A stretch of 64,000 nt of DNA from Bog-756 sp963831535 (GCA_963831535.1 CAWHQP010000010.1:310001-374000); one strand, 5' to 3'. Shown: positions 42,789-52,562, counted from the stretch's first letter. The notes: a model not told the origin generated them from the sequence alone. Made by a program: numbers and translations.

Positions 42789-43537
42789 GAGGACGTGGAG
42801 TGGGCTGCGTCAGATGCATTGAATGACCGCGCTGCACTGTCTTCGGCCTCCACGCCCATGTAGCTCGCCTCAATCAGTGCCCGGTCCGACCTCAATCGCT
42901 CGGCGTCCGATTCGATCACGATCTTGCCGTGAGCAAGGACGTATGCAAAATCAGCGACAGCCAAGGCTTGGGATACATACTGCTCCACGAGTATCACACT
43001 GAGACCCGTCTCGGTGGCTAACTTTCGAAGTGTTTTCAATAGTCGAATCACGATGGTAGGAGCGAGTCCAAGAGAAAGCTCATCCACCAATAACAGCTCT
43101 GGGCCCATCACAAGTGCCCTGCCTAACGCCAGCATCTGTTGCTCGCCTCCGGAGAGCAACCCGGCGCGCCTGCCGCGGAGCGGCGAGAGTTCGGGAAAGA
43201 GTTCGTACGGATCGATACGGTGTGCCTTGACGAGGCGGAGGTTCTCAGCAACCGTCAACGACGACACCAGTCCTCGGCCTTCCGGGACCTGCACCACGCC
43301 CGCCTTCACGATCCGGTGAGGCGGCATGCCACCGATCTGTACACCTCCCAGCGATATCGATCCATCCATGGGACGGATGAGACCACTAATCGCTCGCAGA
43401 GTGGTTGTCTTCCCAGCACCGTTGGGTCCGAGCAGGGCGACAATGCTGCCTGGCCGCGATTCGAGATTTACATCGCGAATAGCCGGCAACCCTTCATAGC
43501 CGGCTGTCAGGTGATTGACCTCGAGGAGGGGCGTCAC
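42785..43537 (-). CDS. livF: LivF-type ABC transporter ATPase
   Basis: 250 residues. Walker A LLGPNGAGKTTTLRAISGL, Q-loop VVQVPEGRGLVSSLTV (PEGRG is typical of LivF), signature LLSGGEQQMLALGRAL, Walker B LLLVDELSLGLAP and H-loop ILVEQY. Hydrolyses ATP to drive branched-chain amino acid-type import, here more probably of an organic acid given the catabolic neighbours. It overlaps livG and the lactonase by 4 bases. No substrate-binding protein gene is found in the window. Confidence 0.92.
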   Translation of the reverse strand: MTPLLEVNHLTAGYEGLPAIRDVNLESRPGSIVALLGPNGAGKTTTLRAISGLIRPMDGSISLGGVQIGGMPPHRIVKAGVVQVPEGRGLVSSLTVAENLRLVKAHRIDPYELFPELSPLRGRRAGLLSGGEQQMLALGRALVMGPELLLVDELSLGLAPTIVIRLLKTLRKLATETGLSVILVEQYVSQALAVADFAYVLAHGKIVIESDAERLRSDRALIEASYMGVEAEDSAARSFNASDAAHSTSS

Positions 43538-44293
43538 TGGTCATCCCCCAGATACGCCTTGAGGACAACTGGATCGTTCTGGATGTCCTTTGGGAGTCCA
43601 GTTGCGATTGTCCTACCGTATTCCATTACGTGCACCCAGTCGCATGTTCCAAGCACGAGACCCATGTCATGATCGATCAGGAGGATTCCGATTCCGAAGT
43701 CAGCCAATTTTCTGAGCTGCGTGCCGAGTCGGATCGATTCATCGCTGTCGAGTCCTGCAGCAGGTTCGTCAAGGAGCATGACCAGAGGACCAGCGGCCAC
43801 GGCCCGTGCCAGTGACACAATCCGCCGTTGACCCTGGGGCAGGTCATGAACCTGGCGCTCGAGTTGGTCGCCCAAACCAAAGAGATCGATCGCCAGCATC
43901 ATGTGCTCCGATGAACCCCTCCCGGAGTATCGAGCTGCTACTGCCAGATTCTCACCGACGGTCAGATCTGTGAAGAGCTCCAAATTGTTGAAATGTGCGA
44001 ACGAGTCCAAGCCGGGCTCTCCTATATGCCGGCAGAGAATCCGACTTTGTATCTCCGACTCGCACAGATCCCTCTGCTGCGCGCGTGAAACCGGAGACCG
44101 CATCGATGAAGGAGGTCTTGCCTGCGCCATTGGGACCGATCAGCCCGACGATTTGTCCTCGATCCACTGAGACTGTCAGGTCAGCAACCGCCAACACGCC
44201 TCCGTACCGAACGGAGATGGATCTGGCGTCGAATACGCACTCCGAACCTGTGACTGCCCGCTCCGAGGTGGCGAATTCACTACTGACTGACAT
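43534..44293 (-). CDS. livG: LivG-type ABC transporter ATPase (one frameshift)
   Basis: About 253 residues when joined. The N-terminal frame (44293 to about 43990) has SISVRYGGVLAVADLTV, Walker A GLIGPNGAGKTSF and the Q-loop GLVRTFQQ. The C-terminal frame (to 43534) has LELFTDLTVGENLAVA, the ABC signature variant LPQGQRRIVSLARAVA, Walker B VMLLDEPAAGLD and H-loop LIDHDM. The join is at a TTT run near 43987, where removing one T restores FQQLELF. It partners LivF and the LivHM permease at 57.4 kb. Confidence 0.85.
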
Positions 44294-45682
44294 GGATCAT
44301 CTGGAGTTCGGTAAATGATTCGTATCCCCAGCGACCATTCTCAAGACCAATTCCGCTCCATTTGATGCCGCCAAACGGCTGGTGGGGGGCAGCGACAATG
44401 TGGGTGTTGACCCAGGTCATCCCTGCTTCAAATTCGTCGAGCAACGGCGACCGCCCGGTCTGGATCGGAACTCCAGACCGATGAACCAAGTCCGTATCTC
44501 GATCTATTGATGCGGTCAAGCACGTCGTCCTCATTCCTGTAGGTAACGATCGGGAGCAGAGGCCCAAACTGCTCCTCATCAACTATCCGGTCGCCGTCGG
44601 AGACCTCGGCCACAAGAGTCGGCTCGAAGAAATTCCCGGCTCCAGCAATCCGCTGGCCACCCGCTACGGTGCGGGCGCCGTGACTGATCGCGTCCTCTAG
44701 CAATCTCTCGACAGTATCCCGCTGACCAGGGTTGTTGATGGGGCCCAGTTCGGTCTCCTCGTCCATGCCGTCTCCGACCCGTGCACTTGTTGCGATGCCG
44801 ACAAGGGCTTCGATCAGCTGGCCGGAAAGTTGCTCCGGCACGTATAACCGTTTGATGGCTGTGCACGTTTGACCGTTGTTCGCAAACGCATTCCAGAAGA
44901 TTGGTGCTGCAACCTTCTGCACGTCTGCGTCGGATAGGACGAGAGCTGCGTCATTTCCGCCGAGCTCTAGTGACACTCGCTTGAGGTCATCAATCGAGGA
45001 TCTTGCGACGGACCGGCCATTGTCTGTTGAGCCGGTAAAACTTATTTTTCGGATCCCTGGGTGTGAAGTGAGCCAAGGGCCCAGCTCATCTGTTCCTGAA
45101 ATCACATTGAGTACACCAGGAGGCAAGACATCCCTCAACAACTCTCCGAGACGGAGGGTCGCTAGGGGCGTGAAGGGTGACGGCTTAAGGACAACCGGAT
45201 TTCCGGCACGGAGGGCCGGGGCCAGCTTCCAACACGCCGTTGTGATTGGGTAGTTCCAAGGGGTGATAGCAGCCACTGGGCCGATCGGTCGGCGCCGAAT
45301 CGGATACGCGTCCGCGGGCGTCGTCCTGAATGAGTTCTTCCTCGGCGGTGAACTCTGCGTACCACCGCATCCATCGGGCTGAACCCAGTATCTCGATTCG
45401 GGATTCGTTCAAGGGCTTACCCTGTTCGGCGGTGATGAGTTGGGACAGCCCATCAACATTCTCTTTCAGCACCGCCGAGATGGAGCCGAGCATGGTTCGC
45501 CTCAACGGTTCGTCTGCCGCCCAACCGGCGTAGGCGTCGACAGCGGCTCCGACGGCCTGGTCGAGTTCGACCTCCGAACAGCGCGGGGCATCGCCGACCA
45601 CCTCGCCCGTAGCCGGATTTGGCACCTGGAACGTGTCCGCTGAGCGCACAGACTTCCCAGCGATGGTCATCGTCGGCTCCAC
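44280..45682 (-). CDS. NAD-dependent aldehyde dehydrogenase (two frameshifts)
   Basis: Joined about 467 residues in three frames: 45682 to about 45310, 45290 to about 44435, and 44437 to 44280. N-terminus: NPATGEVVGDAPRCSEVELD. NAD-binding: GPVAAITPWNYPI and KPSPFTPL. Catalytic Glu in LELGGNDAAL and nucleophilic Cys in NNGQTCTAIKRLYVP. C-terminus: HQPFGGIKWSGIGLENGRWG. One-base changes near 45305 and 44436 are needed to read through. It would oxidise an aldehyde to the acid and overlaps livG by 14 bases. The promoter region at 45.7 kb carries a shared TGAGCA motif. Confidence 0.82.
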
Positions 45683-45713
45683 AAGCAGCCCTCCCTCTTA
45701 CCAGCGTGCATGA

Positions 45714-45727
45714 TAGCATGTGCTCAC
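45714..45727 (-). promoter_or_regulatory. Shared 14-bp motif in the divergent ALDH/CaiB promoter
   Basis: Minus-strand TGAGCACATGCTAT preceded by GAAG, between the divergent aldehyde dehydrogenase and CoA-transferase genes. It matches sites at 39571, 51258 and 57349. Confidence 0.65.
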
Positions 45728-45761
45728 TTCAGATGTCCCAGAAATACCGGAAGGCGTCTCT

Positions 45762-46880
45762 ATGCAGCCACTCGATGGATACCGAATCATCGATCTGTCC
45801 ACGTACTACAGCGGACCGTTCGCTGCTCTTCATCTCGTTGACCTCGGAGCTGATGTCATTAAGGTCGAGAGCCGGAAGGGCGATCCCCAACGCAAATTTG
45901 GCGTCATGCGAAAGGGGATATCTATTGGGTTTGCCAACATCAACCGTGGCAAGCGCTCCGTTGCCCTGGATCTCACAACCGACACTGGCCGCGAGGATCT
46001 CTTTTCACTTATCCGGTCAGCCGACGCCATGATTGGAAACTGGCGACCAGGAGTTGCTGACCGACTCGGCTTGAGTGATGAGGCATTGGAGCTGGTCAAT
46101 CCGCGGCTCGTCCACGCCTGGATTACGGGATTCGGACCCGATGGCCCCCTGGCTGCTGCGCCAACCTATGACCCTATAACTCAGGCATACAGCGGACTTG
46201 CGTGGAGTGAGGGCGACGACAGGCCCAGGCTGTTGAACACCTTCATTGCCGACAAAATGGCCGGGGTCTACGCAGCGCAGTCGGTTCTTGCGGCCTTGTT
46301 GCTGAGAGAACGTACGGGGCGTGGCGGTCGAGTTGACATCTCGCTCCTCGACTCACTGGCGTACTTCAACTTTCCTGACGTGTTCGCATCACGAACAATC
46401 GTCGGAGATGCAGCGGATCAAAAGATGCGGCCGCTGCCGACTCTGGTGAGAGCCCGCGACGGCTATCTCGTAGTGTGCCCAGGCCAAGGGCGCGACATCC
46501 GCAACACCTGCGTAGCCGTCGGGCACCCCGAATGGGTCGAATCGCTTCAGTCGTTGCACGACTACCGGGACATTGGGCCAAGACTCATCGAACTTCTTGA
46601 GACCGTGACTCTTTCTGAGGATGCGAAGTTCTGGGTAGAGCGCATGCGGCGACTCGATGTCCCGGTATCGGAGGTCATGGACCTGGAAAGCCATTTGGCC
46701 GACCCCCAGGTGATTCACGGCGGAACGTACGGTGAAATGCCAGACCCGAGATTGGGTGCGATTCGCTATGCACGATACCCGGGACGATCATCATCATCAG
46801 AGCCCAAGACCCCAAGCCCATATCCCGAGATCGATGAACACGGGGCGGAGTTGAGGGTATCTTCCGCATCGGTCGGATGA
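45762..46880 (+). CDS. CaiB/BaiF-type (family III) CoA transferase
   Basis: 372 residues from ATG 45762 with GGAAGG upstream. N-terminal signature GYRIIDLSTYYSGPFAALHLVDLGADVIKVE, then RGKRSVALDLTT. The catalytic-Asp region is around YDPITQAYSGLAW, and GRGGRVDISLLDS follows. It transfers CoA between an acyl-CoA donor and a free acid, so it may activate the pathway substrate without ATP. It is followed after a few bases by enoyl-CoA hydratase on the same strand. Confidence 0.9.
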   Translation: MQPLDGYRIIDLSTYYSGPFAALHLVDLGADVIKVESRKGDPQRKFGVMRKGISIGFANINRGKRSVALDLTTDTGREDLFSLIRSADAMIGNWRPGVADRLGLSDEALELVNPRLVHAWITGFGPDGPLAAAPTYDPITQAYSGLAWSEGDDRPRLLNTFIADKMAGVYAAQSVLAALLLRERTGRGGRVDISLLDSLAYFNFPDVFASRTIVGDAADQKMRPLPTLVRARDGYLVVCPGQGRDIRNTCVAVGHPEWVESLQSLHDYRDIGPRLIELLETVTLSEDAKFWVERMRRLDVPVSEVMDLESHLADPQVIHGGTYGEMPDPRLGAIRYARYPGRSSSSEPKTPSPYPEIDEHGAELRVSSASVG

Positions 46881-46890
46881 AAGGTTGACG

Positions 46891-47667
46891 GTGGAACCTG
46901 AAGTACTGGTCGACCTCGATGATGGGATCCTGGCTCTTACGCTCAACCGACCCTCAAAGCACAACGCCATCAATTTCCAGATGATCGATCTGTTGTTGGA
47001 TCAGATCAACCGATCTCGGCGAGACCAAGCGATACGAGTCGTTCTGCTTCGCGGTGCCGGGCCCTCCTTTTGTGCGGGCGATGATGTCGTGTCGATGGGT
47101 TCCACCCGAGAGCTGCCCCCAGGCAGCCACCCAACGCGTGAATACCAGCAACGGCTGGCCCGAGAGTGGTACGAGCTTGAAAAGCCGACCGTGGTAAGCC
47201 TGCGAGGCCACTGCTACGGGATGGCGCACGATCTCGCCCTTGCCGCTGACTTTAGGATCGTCTCCTCCCGGATCACCTTCGGGGATCTCCGCGCCAAGCG
47301 AGCTCTTCCCATCGCCAGTGGATCTACGTTCCTACTGCCGAGAATGATCGGTACTGCCCGGGCTAAGTATTACATCATGACCGGTGAGTCCATGGATGCG
47401 GCGACCATGTATGAGCTCGGTCTGTGCACGCGCCTCGCAGACGACACTGATCTGGATGAGACTGCTTACAGCTTTGCGAAGGAGCTCGCATCGGCACCCA
47501 CTCGGTCGCTTGGCCTCATAAAACACGCGATCCTGCACAACGCCGAAACAGGTTTTGCCGAGGCACTCGACCGAGAACTCGAGCTATATGACGTGATCAC
47601 AGAAGACCGGCGTGAAGGATTTCGGTCGTTCCGTGAAGGCCGACAGCCCCGGTTCACAGGTACCTGA
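46891..47667 (+). CDS. Enoyl-CoA hydratase/isomerase family protein
   Basis: About 258 residues of the crotonase fold. Oxyanion-hole segments are SFCAGDDVVSMGSTRE and the later HCYGMAHDLALAADFRI. The position of the first catalytic Glu holds Ala/Leu-type residues (RITFGDLRAKRALPIASGS), so isomerase, hydrolase or atypical hydratase activity is possible. The GTG at 46891 has AAAGG at suitable spacing; a TTG at 46885 is too close. Same transcript as the CoA transferase. Confidence 0.82.
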   Translation: MEPEVLVDLDDGILALTLNRPSKHNAINFQMIDLLLDQINRSRRDQAIRVVLLRGAGPSFCAGDDVVSMGSTRELPPGSHPTREYQQRLAREWYELEKPTVVSLRGHCYGMAHDLALAADFRIVSSRITFGDLRAKRALPIASGSTFLLPRMIGTARAKYYIMTGESMDAATMYELGLCTRLADDTDLDETAYSFAKELASAPTRSLGLIKHAILHNAETGFAEALDRELELYDVITEDRREGFRSFREGRQPRFTGT

Positions 47668-47837
47668 TGGGGCGTGAGCGACGCCCGCTCCGGGTTGTAT
47701 CTACGTAATCACGAGTGCGTGCCAGGCATATTGATCCGTGGGAACGGTATGGCTGAGCCAGCCAAAGCACGATCCATCGGCTGCGGGCACGGCAATCACC
47801 ACACGTCACAAACCACAGTCAGCCAAAGGAGAACATT
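47668..47837. other. Intergenic leader before the SDR gene
   Basis: No gene. Ends with AAAGGAG seven bases before the SDR start. Confidence 0.5.
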
Positions 47838-48743
47838 ATGGGGATGCTCGACGGGAAGGTGGCCATCGTCACCGGCGCAGGACGGGGGATCGGCCGAGAG
47901 GAGGCCGTCCTCCTGGCATCCGAGGGCGCCAAGGTCATCGTCAACGACGTCGGCGCTTCCCTGCAGGGTCAGGGCGGCGACAGGCACCCCGCCGAGGAGG
48001 TCGTCGAACTGATTAAGGACGAGCGGCAGCGATGGCGCGGTCAACGCCTCGGACGTCAGCTCGTGGGAGGGCGCCAAGGAGCTCATCGACCAGGCGGTGG
48101 AGACCTTCGGACAGCTGGACATCCTGGTCAACAACGCCGGGATCCTGCGGGACAAGATGAGCTTCAACATGGAGGAGTCGGACTGGGACGACGTCATCCG
48201 GGTCCACCTGAAGGGCCACTTCGCCCCTTCCCACCACGCCGCCGTCTACTGGCGGGACCGGGCCAAGGCCGGCGAGACGGTCACCGGCCGGATCATCAAC
48301 ACGTCATCGGAGGCCGGCCTCTTCGGCAACGCCGGACAGGCCAACTACTCGGCAGCCAAGGCAGGCATCGCCTCGATGACCTGGGTCCTGGCCCGGGAGC
48401 TCGGGCGCTACGGGGTCACGGTCAACTCGATCTCACCGCGGGCCCGCACCCGGATGACCGAGAACCTGTTCGGTGATCTGGATACAGGCACCAAGAGGGT
48501 TCGACGAGTGGGACCCCAAGAACATCGCCGAGCTGGTGACCTTCCTGGCCTCGCGACGAGGCGGCCGACGTGACCGGTCAGAACTTCGTGGTCTTCGGCG
48601 GCAACATCTGGGCCATGGGTGGGTTCCACCCGGTCGGCGAGATCCACCGCGAATCCATGTGGACGCCCTCGGAGCTGGCCGCGGCCAAGGGAGAGCTGTT
48701 CAAGGGCATCTCGTCGGGCGTCCCCAAATTCAGCTTCATGTAG
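47838..48743 (+). CDS. HSD17B4-type short-chain dehydrogenase (three frameshifts)
   Basis: Reads as about 300 residues once three one-base shifts are corrected (near 48025, 48490 and 48555). NAD site KVAIVTGAGRGIGREEAVLL, NNAGILRDKMSFN, active-site SSEAGLFGNAGQANYSAAKAG (Ser, Tyr, Lys), then VTNFVVFGG-like TGQNFVVFGGNIWAMGG and a conserved tail to GVPKFSFM. Such proteins oxidise 3-hydroxyacyl-CoA in steroid or branched-chain beta-oxidation. G+C content and codon choice look higher than in neighbours, and the density of breaks is the worst in the window. Either a real pseudogene or poorly assembled. Confidence 0.75.
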
Positions 48744-48837
48744 ATACGACTGGCTCTGGCATCCACCGTTCACACCCCTCGCCCATCGCTTTCGTTCTCG
48801 TCTACAGCGACGCTCTGTAGTGCCCGAGCTGCAGGGG

Positions 48838-49269
48838 TTAGGCCCGGGACGGCACCGCTGCGGTGACCTCTCCCACTACCTTTACCTCGCCTGCCGCGTT
48901 GGTCAGCCGGACGTCGAGGTCGACCAGGTGGTCGTCGCCTTCGACTCGCTTACCGGCGACCACGATCGCCGTGCGTAGCTCCTCATCGGGCCAGGTCTGC
49001 TTCACGAACCGCGCCCGGTAGCGACGGATGTTGGCCGCACCGACATAGTCAGTGATGGCCGTGCCGAGGAATCCCATGGAAAACATTCCGTGGCCGAAGA
49101 CGCTCGGCTGGCCGGCTTGCTGAGCCAACACCTCATCATGGTGCATGGGGTTGTAGTCACCGGAGGCCCCTGCGTAGACGACCAGATCAGTCCGAGTCAG
49201 CAAGCACAGCCGCACCGGCGCCTCGTCCCCCTCGTTGACATCCTCGAAGTAGAGTACCTGGTCAACCAC
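48838..49269 (-). CDS. MaoC-like hotdog dehydratase
   Basis: 143 residues. Hydratase 2 motif: YAGASGDYNPMHHDEVLAQQ, with the Asp/His pair D-x-N-P-x-H, followed by FGHGMFSMGFLG. It hydrates trans-2-enoyl-CoA to (R)-3-hydroxyacyl-CoA. The gene follows the thiolase and an unassigned small frame on the same strand. Together with the second MaoC gene at 50732 it may form a heterodimeric hydratase. Confidence 0.88.
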   Translation of the reverse strand: MVDQVLYFEDVNEGDEAPVRLCLLTRTDLVVYAGASGDYNPMHHDEVLAQQAGQPSVFGHGMFSMGFLGTAITDYVGAANIRRYRARFVKQTWPDEELRTAIVVAGKRVEGDDHLVDLDVRLTNAAGEVKVVGEVTAAVPSRA

Positions 49270-49272
49270 AGT

Positions 49273-49488
49273 TCACCACTCCGCTTTTGTGGCCGCCACT
49301 GGACTGGGGAGCGCATCCGTTGGGTCAGCGATTCCAGAAGGGGTGAGCTGCTCTTCGATGATGAGCAACCGGTCCGGCAGATCGAGGGCTTCCGAGGTCC
49401 CAACAGCAGGGTTTCGGCCCTCAGGCTGGTCAAAATTGCCAGAAAGGGAATCTCCCCTGCCAATTGGCAAGGAGACCAGACGGCCCAC
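49273..49488 (-). other. Unassigned short frame between thiolase and MaoC
   Basis: A frame of 71 codons (SEALDLPDRLLIIEEQLTPS in the middle, ending ATKAEW) in a 236-bp gap in the operon. An ATG in another frame overlaps the thiolase stop (TTGATGCCC) and reads MPNCTRSGPSGLLANWQG before stopping. It may be a frameshifted Zn-ribbon/OB-fold-like partner, but no motif proves it. Confidence 0.3.
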
Positions 49489-49506
49489 TTCGGGTGCAGT
49501 TGGGCA

Positions 49507-50688
49507 TCAAGCCCTCTGCAGCAGGGTTCCAGTCCCTAGGCCCCCACCGCAGCACATTGTGACTAGAGCCATTTCCTTGTCGGCTCGCACAAGCTCGTGA
49601 ACGGCCTTGGTCACCAACATCGACCCTGTGGCTCCCAAGGGGTGACCCATGGCGATCGCTCCTCCGTTCGGATTGACCATAGAAGCGTCGGCATCAAACT
49701 CCTGCTGCCACGCCAAGACAACTGAAGCAAACGCTTCGTTGATCTCCACAAGGTCGATGTCCCCAAAAGCCATCGAGTTACGCTCAAGCAGAGTGTGCGT
49801 AGCCGGTATTGGCCCCTCCAGCATCAACACTGGATCGCACCCGACGAGGCACACATCCACGACGGAGGCGAGCGGTGTTAGTCCGTTTTCAATCGCAAAT
49901 TCGTCGGATGCGAGAAGTACGGCGGACGCACCATCGGCAATCTGCGACGAGGAGCCTGCCGTATGAACACCATCAGTTCTACCAGTCGGTCGCAGTCCGC
50001 TCAGGGCCTCCATAGTGGTCGGTCGGATACCTTCGTCGCGGTCTACGACGTGCACCGTCTCGAGTAGTGCGAGATTTTCGCCGGTATCGGGAGCTTCGAC
50101 ATTGAGAATCTGGGTGTCGAATCTATGTTCGCTCCACGCTGAGCCCGCTCGATCTTGAGATTGCTTTCCAAATTCGTCGCAGTCAGTCCGCGTGATCCCG
50201 AACTTCTCCGCGATGCGTTCGGCTCCTTCGAACTGAGTCGTGAACTCGTGTTGCTTCCAGTAGTTTCGATTGATGGGCTTTCCGACAAAGGGCTCCGTGG
50301 GAACGGGTGCACCCATCGGGACCCGACTCATTACTTCAACGCCACACACGATGGCCGATTTCACCACCCCAGAGCGAATCGCCGAATAGGCCATGTTGAA
50401 TGCCTGCTGTGAGGACCCACACTGGGCATCGAGCGTCACGGCTGGCACCGTGATCGGTAAGCCTGCAGTGAGCCACGCATTGCGAGTGACATTGGATGCT
50501 TGGGCACCGACCTGCCCGACACAGCCACCGACGACCTGGCCCACGGAACGACCGTCGAGGCCTGATCGACGAAGCACCTCCGACTGGACCAGACCGAGTA
50601 GATCGTTCGGATGCATTCCGGCCAGAACACCGTTTCTTCTTCCGGTAGGCGACCGAACGGCCTCGATTACAACAACCTCACTGCTCAC
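49507..50688 (-). CDS. Thiolase (acetyl-CoA acetyltransferase-like)
   Basis: About 393 residues from the GTG at 50688, which has GGGAGGAG upstream. The nucleophilic Cys is in TLDAQCGSSQQAFNMAYSAI, the His in NPNGGAIAMGHPLGATGS and the second Cys in TMCCGGGLGTG. GVEVMSRVPMGAP and VEINEAFASVVLA complete the family. It thiolytically cleaves 3-ketoacyl-CoA, releasing acetyl- or propionyl-CoA. It lies between two MaoC-type genes on one strand. Confidence 0.93.
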   Translation of the reverse strand: MSSEVVVIEAVRSPTGRRNGVLAGMHPNDLLGLVQSEVLRRSGLDGRSVGQVVGGCVGQVGAQASNVTRNAWLTAGLPITVPAVTLDAQCGSSQQAFNMAYSAIRSGVVKSAIVCGVEVMSRVPMGAPVPTEPFVGKPINRNYWKQHEFTTQFEGAERIAEKFGITRTDCDEFGKQSQDRAGSAWSEHRFDTQILNVEAPDTGENLALLETVHVVDRDEGIRPTTMEALSGLRPTGRTDGVHTAGSSSQIADGASAVLLASDEFAIENGLTPLASVVDVCLVGCDPVLMLEGPIPATHTLLERNSMAFGDIDLVEINEAFASVVLAWQQEFDADASMVNPNGGAIAMGHPLGATGSMLVTKAVHELVRADKEMALVTMCCGGGLGTGTLLQRA

Positions 50689-50731
50689 TCGTGGCTCCTC
50701 CCTTTCGACTTCCAATCGACTACTGAGCCGC

Positions 50732-51235
50732 TCATTCCGCTTCCCCCGCTCCTTTGATCAATCGCAGAGGCCTGTATGTGAGGACGTTTGACCGGTCCTG
50801 ATTGCGAACCGAGACCTCGGTCCGCACGATGCCCCTCCCGTGTTTGCTCGAGGGTCGTGCCTCGGTAACCACAACGACGGCATCAAGCGTGTCTCCGACG
50901 AACACCGGCGCATGGATCTCGAGGTCCATTCCCAGGAATGCGATGCCCGTTCCGTGGATCACTCCGCTCTGCAGCACGAGTCCTTCGGCCATGGCGTACG
51001 TAAGTGCTCCAGGAACCAGTCGTCCTCGATATCCCATCGATTCAGCGGAGCTTTCGTCCCAGAACAGCGGCTCAATAAATCCAAACATGGTGATGAAATT
51101 GATGAGGTCCGCCTCAGTTATCGAGCGCGCCGCTGTCCGAAAGCTCCACCCCAGAGGCATCTCCTCCCAGGTCTTGCCCTTGACCAACAAGGGGACATCT
51201 TCCGGCACACCAGATTCCAAATTTGACTCCGTCAC
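50732..51235 (-). CDS. MaoC-family dehydratase (second)
   Basis: 167 residues with the hotdog fold: TWEEMPLGWSFRTAARSITE at the N-terminus and LVPGALTYAMAEGLV at the active-site helix. The classical D-x-N-P-x-H is replaced by EPLFWDESSAESMGYRGRLV, so it may be a non-catalytic partner of the MaoC at 48838 or bind a different acyl chain. First gene of the MaoC-thiolase-MaoC group. Confidence 0.78.
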   Translation of the reverse strand: MTESNLESGVPEDVPLLVKGKTWEEMPLGWSFRTAARSITEADLINFITMFGFIEPLFWDESSAESMGYRGRLVPGALTYAMAEGLVLQSGVIHGTGIAFLGMDLEIHAPVFVGDTLDAVVVVTEARPSSKHGRGIVRTEVSVRNQDRSNVLTYRPLRLIKGAGEAE

Positions 51236-51257
51236 GGGCCCTCACATTAGCATGTTG

Positions 51258-51271
51258 TGAGCACTTACTTT
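51258..51271 (+). promoter_or_regulatory. Shared 14-bp motif between MaoC and TetR genes
   Basis: TGAGCACTTACTTT, preceded by GTTG, in the divergent region of the MaoC-thiolase operon and the TetR gene. Fits TGAGCAYWTRCTWT. Confidence 0.6.
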
Positions 51272-51468
51272 GGCCTTCCGTGACTGCGGGTCCTTGGAAA
51301 CGGCGGCAGCCGCCCCCTCGATGCTTGGCTGTGCCAGCCGGATCGGACGAGTTTGGTGAATCTGGCTGGAAGCAACGATCAGAAGGGTCTTAAACCACTT
51401 CTCCGGGCCCTCGAAGCAGCCGACTCAGGGCGAAGGGTGAGCAATCAACGGGGCGTAGACTCTCAGGC

Positions 51469-52101
51469 ATGCCGGACGAACAAACCAAGGACAGACGGCA
51501 CCAGATCATTGATGCAGCCCGTGACACGTTCGTTCGAAACGGTCTCGAAGGAGCAAAAACGCGACAGATTGCTGACGCCGCTGGGGTGACCGAGACTCAG
51601 CTGTATCGCCACTTCCGGTCTAAGCAAGAACTGTTCGAGATGGCAATCCTCGATCGAGTTGAAGAGCTGACCGCGGAGCTTCTCAAGCTGGCAAGCGACT
51701 TCCCGAGAGCTACTGGCAAGGATCGGTTCAAGCTGAGTGAACAAGTCCATCGGGATCTGATCATCGTGATGGGCGAGATATCGCCATTACTGGGAGTCGC
51801 TCTGTTCTCAGATCGTGCAGCCGGAAAGGCGTTCTGGCAAGGGCGACTAAGTCCCCTAATAGATCAGGCCTCCGATGCGCTGTGGATGCCCCGTGAGGCA
51901 ACGCAGATCATTGATCCGCGGACCATGCTGCTTGTGTACATCGGGATGTTCTTCGGCCTAGCTGTCGATAGCAATTTTCGAGCCATTGAACTTGATGTCG
52001 ATCGCCTAGCCCGAGACGTCACGAAACTGGTGGCGTTTGGGATATTCCCACCGGCTGCACCTTCATCCCGCAAGAGCACCGCAGCCAAACAGAAGGGCTA
52101 G
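51469..52101 (+). CDS. TetR-family regulator 1
   Basis: 210 residues. HTH at about 10-55 (RRHQIIDAARDTFVRNGLEG, ADAAGVTETQLYRHFRSKQE). The ligand domain has helical FKLSEQVHRDLIIVMGEISP. It diverges from the MaoC-thiolase operon and has a shared motif in its upstream region, so it is the best candidate for the cluster regulator. Its stop overlaps that of the convergent split-barrel gene by 4 bases. Confidence 0.85.
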   Translation: MPDEQTKDRRHQIIDAARDTFVRNGLEGAKTRQIADAAGVTETQLYRHFRSKQELFEMAILDRVEELTAELLKLASDFPRATGKDRFKLSEQVHRDLIIVMGEISPLLGVALFSDRAAGKAFWQGRLSPLIDQASDALWMPREATQIIDPRTMLLVYIGMFFGLAVDSNFRAIELDVDRLARDVTKLVAFGIFPPAAPSSRKSTAAKQKG

Positions 52102-52562
52102 TAGGCACCGTCAAGCTTTCGGTGATCCCAGGAGACCATTTCAATAGAATCAATGACAATGGCCACCCGCTTCGCAGTGATTGTTTTCAAGTCGGAGACC
52201 ATCGATTCTTGAGGGAGAGAAGAGTCCCGCCTTCTCTTGATGTCCTCGGCAACTGCCTCGGCGGCGTGGGCGTCATCGATAATCCTGGCCATGCCTCTCA
52301 CCATCACGCCACGAATCTCACCGTAACTTTCGCCTTCTTCAACCAAATAGGTCACTCGAGGATCACGTCGAATATTCACTATTTTCTGGGCAGAGGGGTA
52401 CGACTGGATTGCCACCTTGCCCTTCAATCTTCCATATCCCATGGTCACGAGATGCGGCCAGCCGTGCGGTCCCTGGGTTCCAAGAACCATAAGCCAGTGC
52501 GAGTCAAGAAAGTCGACCACCTCATCGCTGGTCATCTGAACTAGTTCTCGCTTCGACCCCAT
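52098..52562 (-). CDS. Pyridoxamine-oxidase-like split-barrel flavoprotein
   Basis: 154 residues, FMN/F420-binding split beta-barrel: LMVLGTQGPHGWPHLVTMGY at the start, IQSYPSAQKIVNIRRDPRVT in the middle, and a C-terminal helix-strand KTITAKRVAIVIDSIEMVSW. Such proteins use FMN or F420 in small-molecule reductions. The gene follows TetR 2 with a 1-base overlap, so they are co-expressed. Confidence 0.82.
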   Translation of the reverse strand: MGSKRELVQMTSDEVVDFLDSHWLMVLGTQGPHGWPHLVTMGYGRLKGKVAIQSYPSAQKIVNIRRDPRVTYLVEEGESYGEIRGVMVRGMARIIDDAHAAEAVAEDIKRRRDSSLPQESMVSDLKTITAKRVAIVIDSIEMVSWDHRKLDGAY

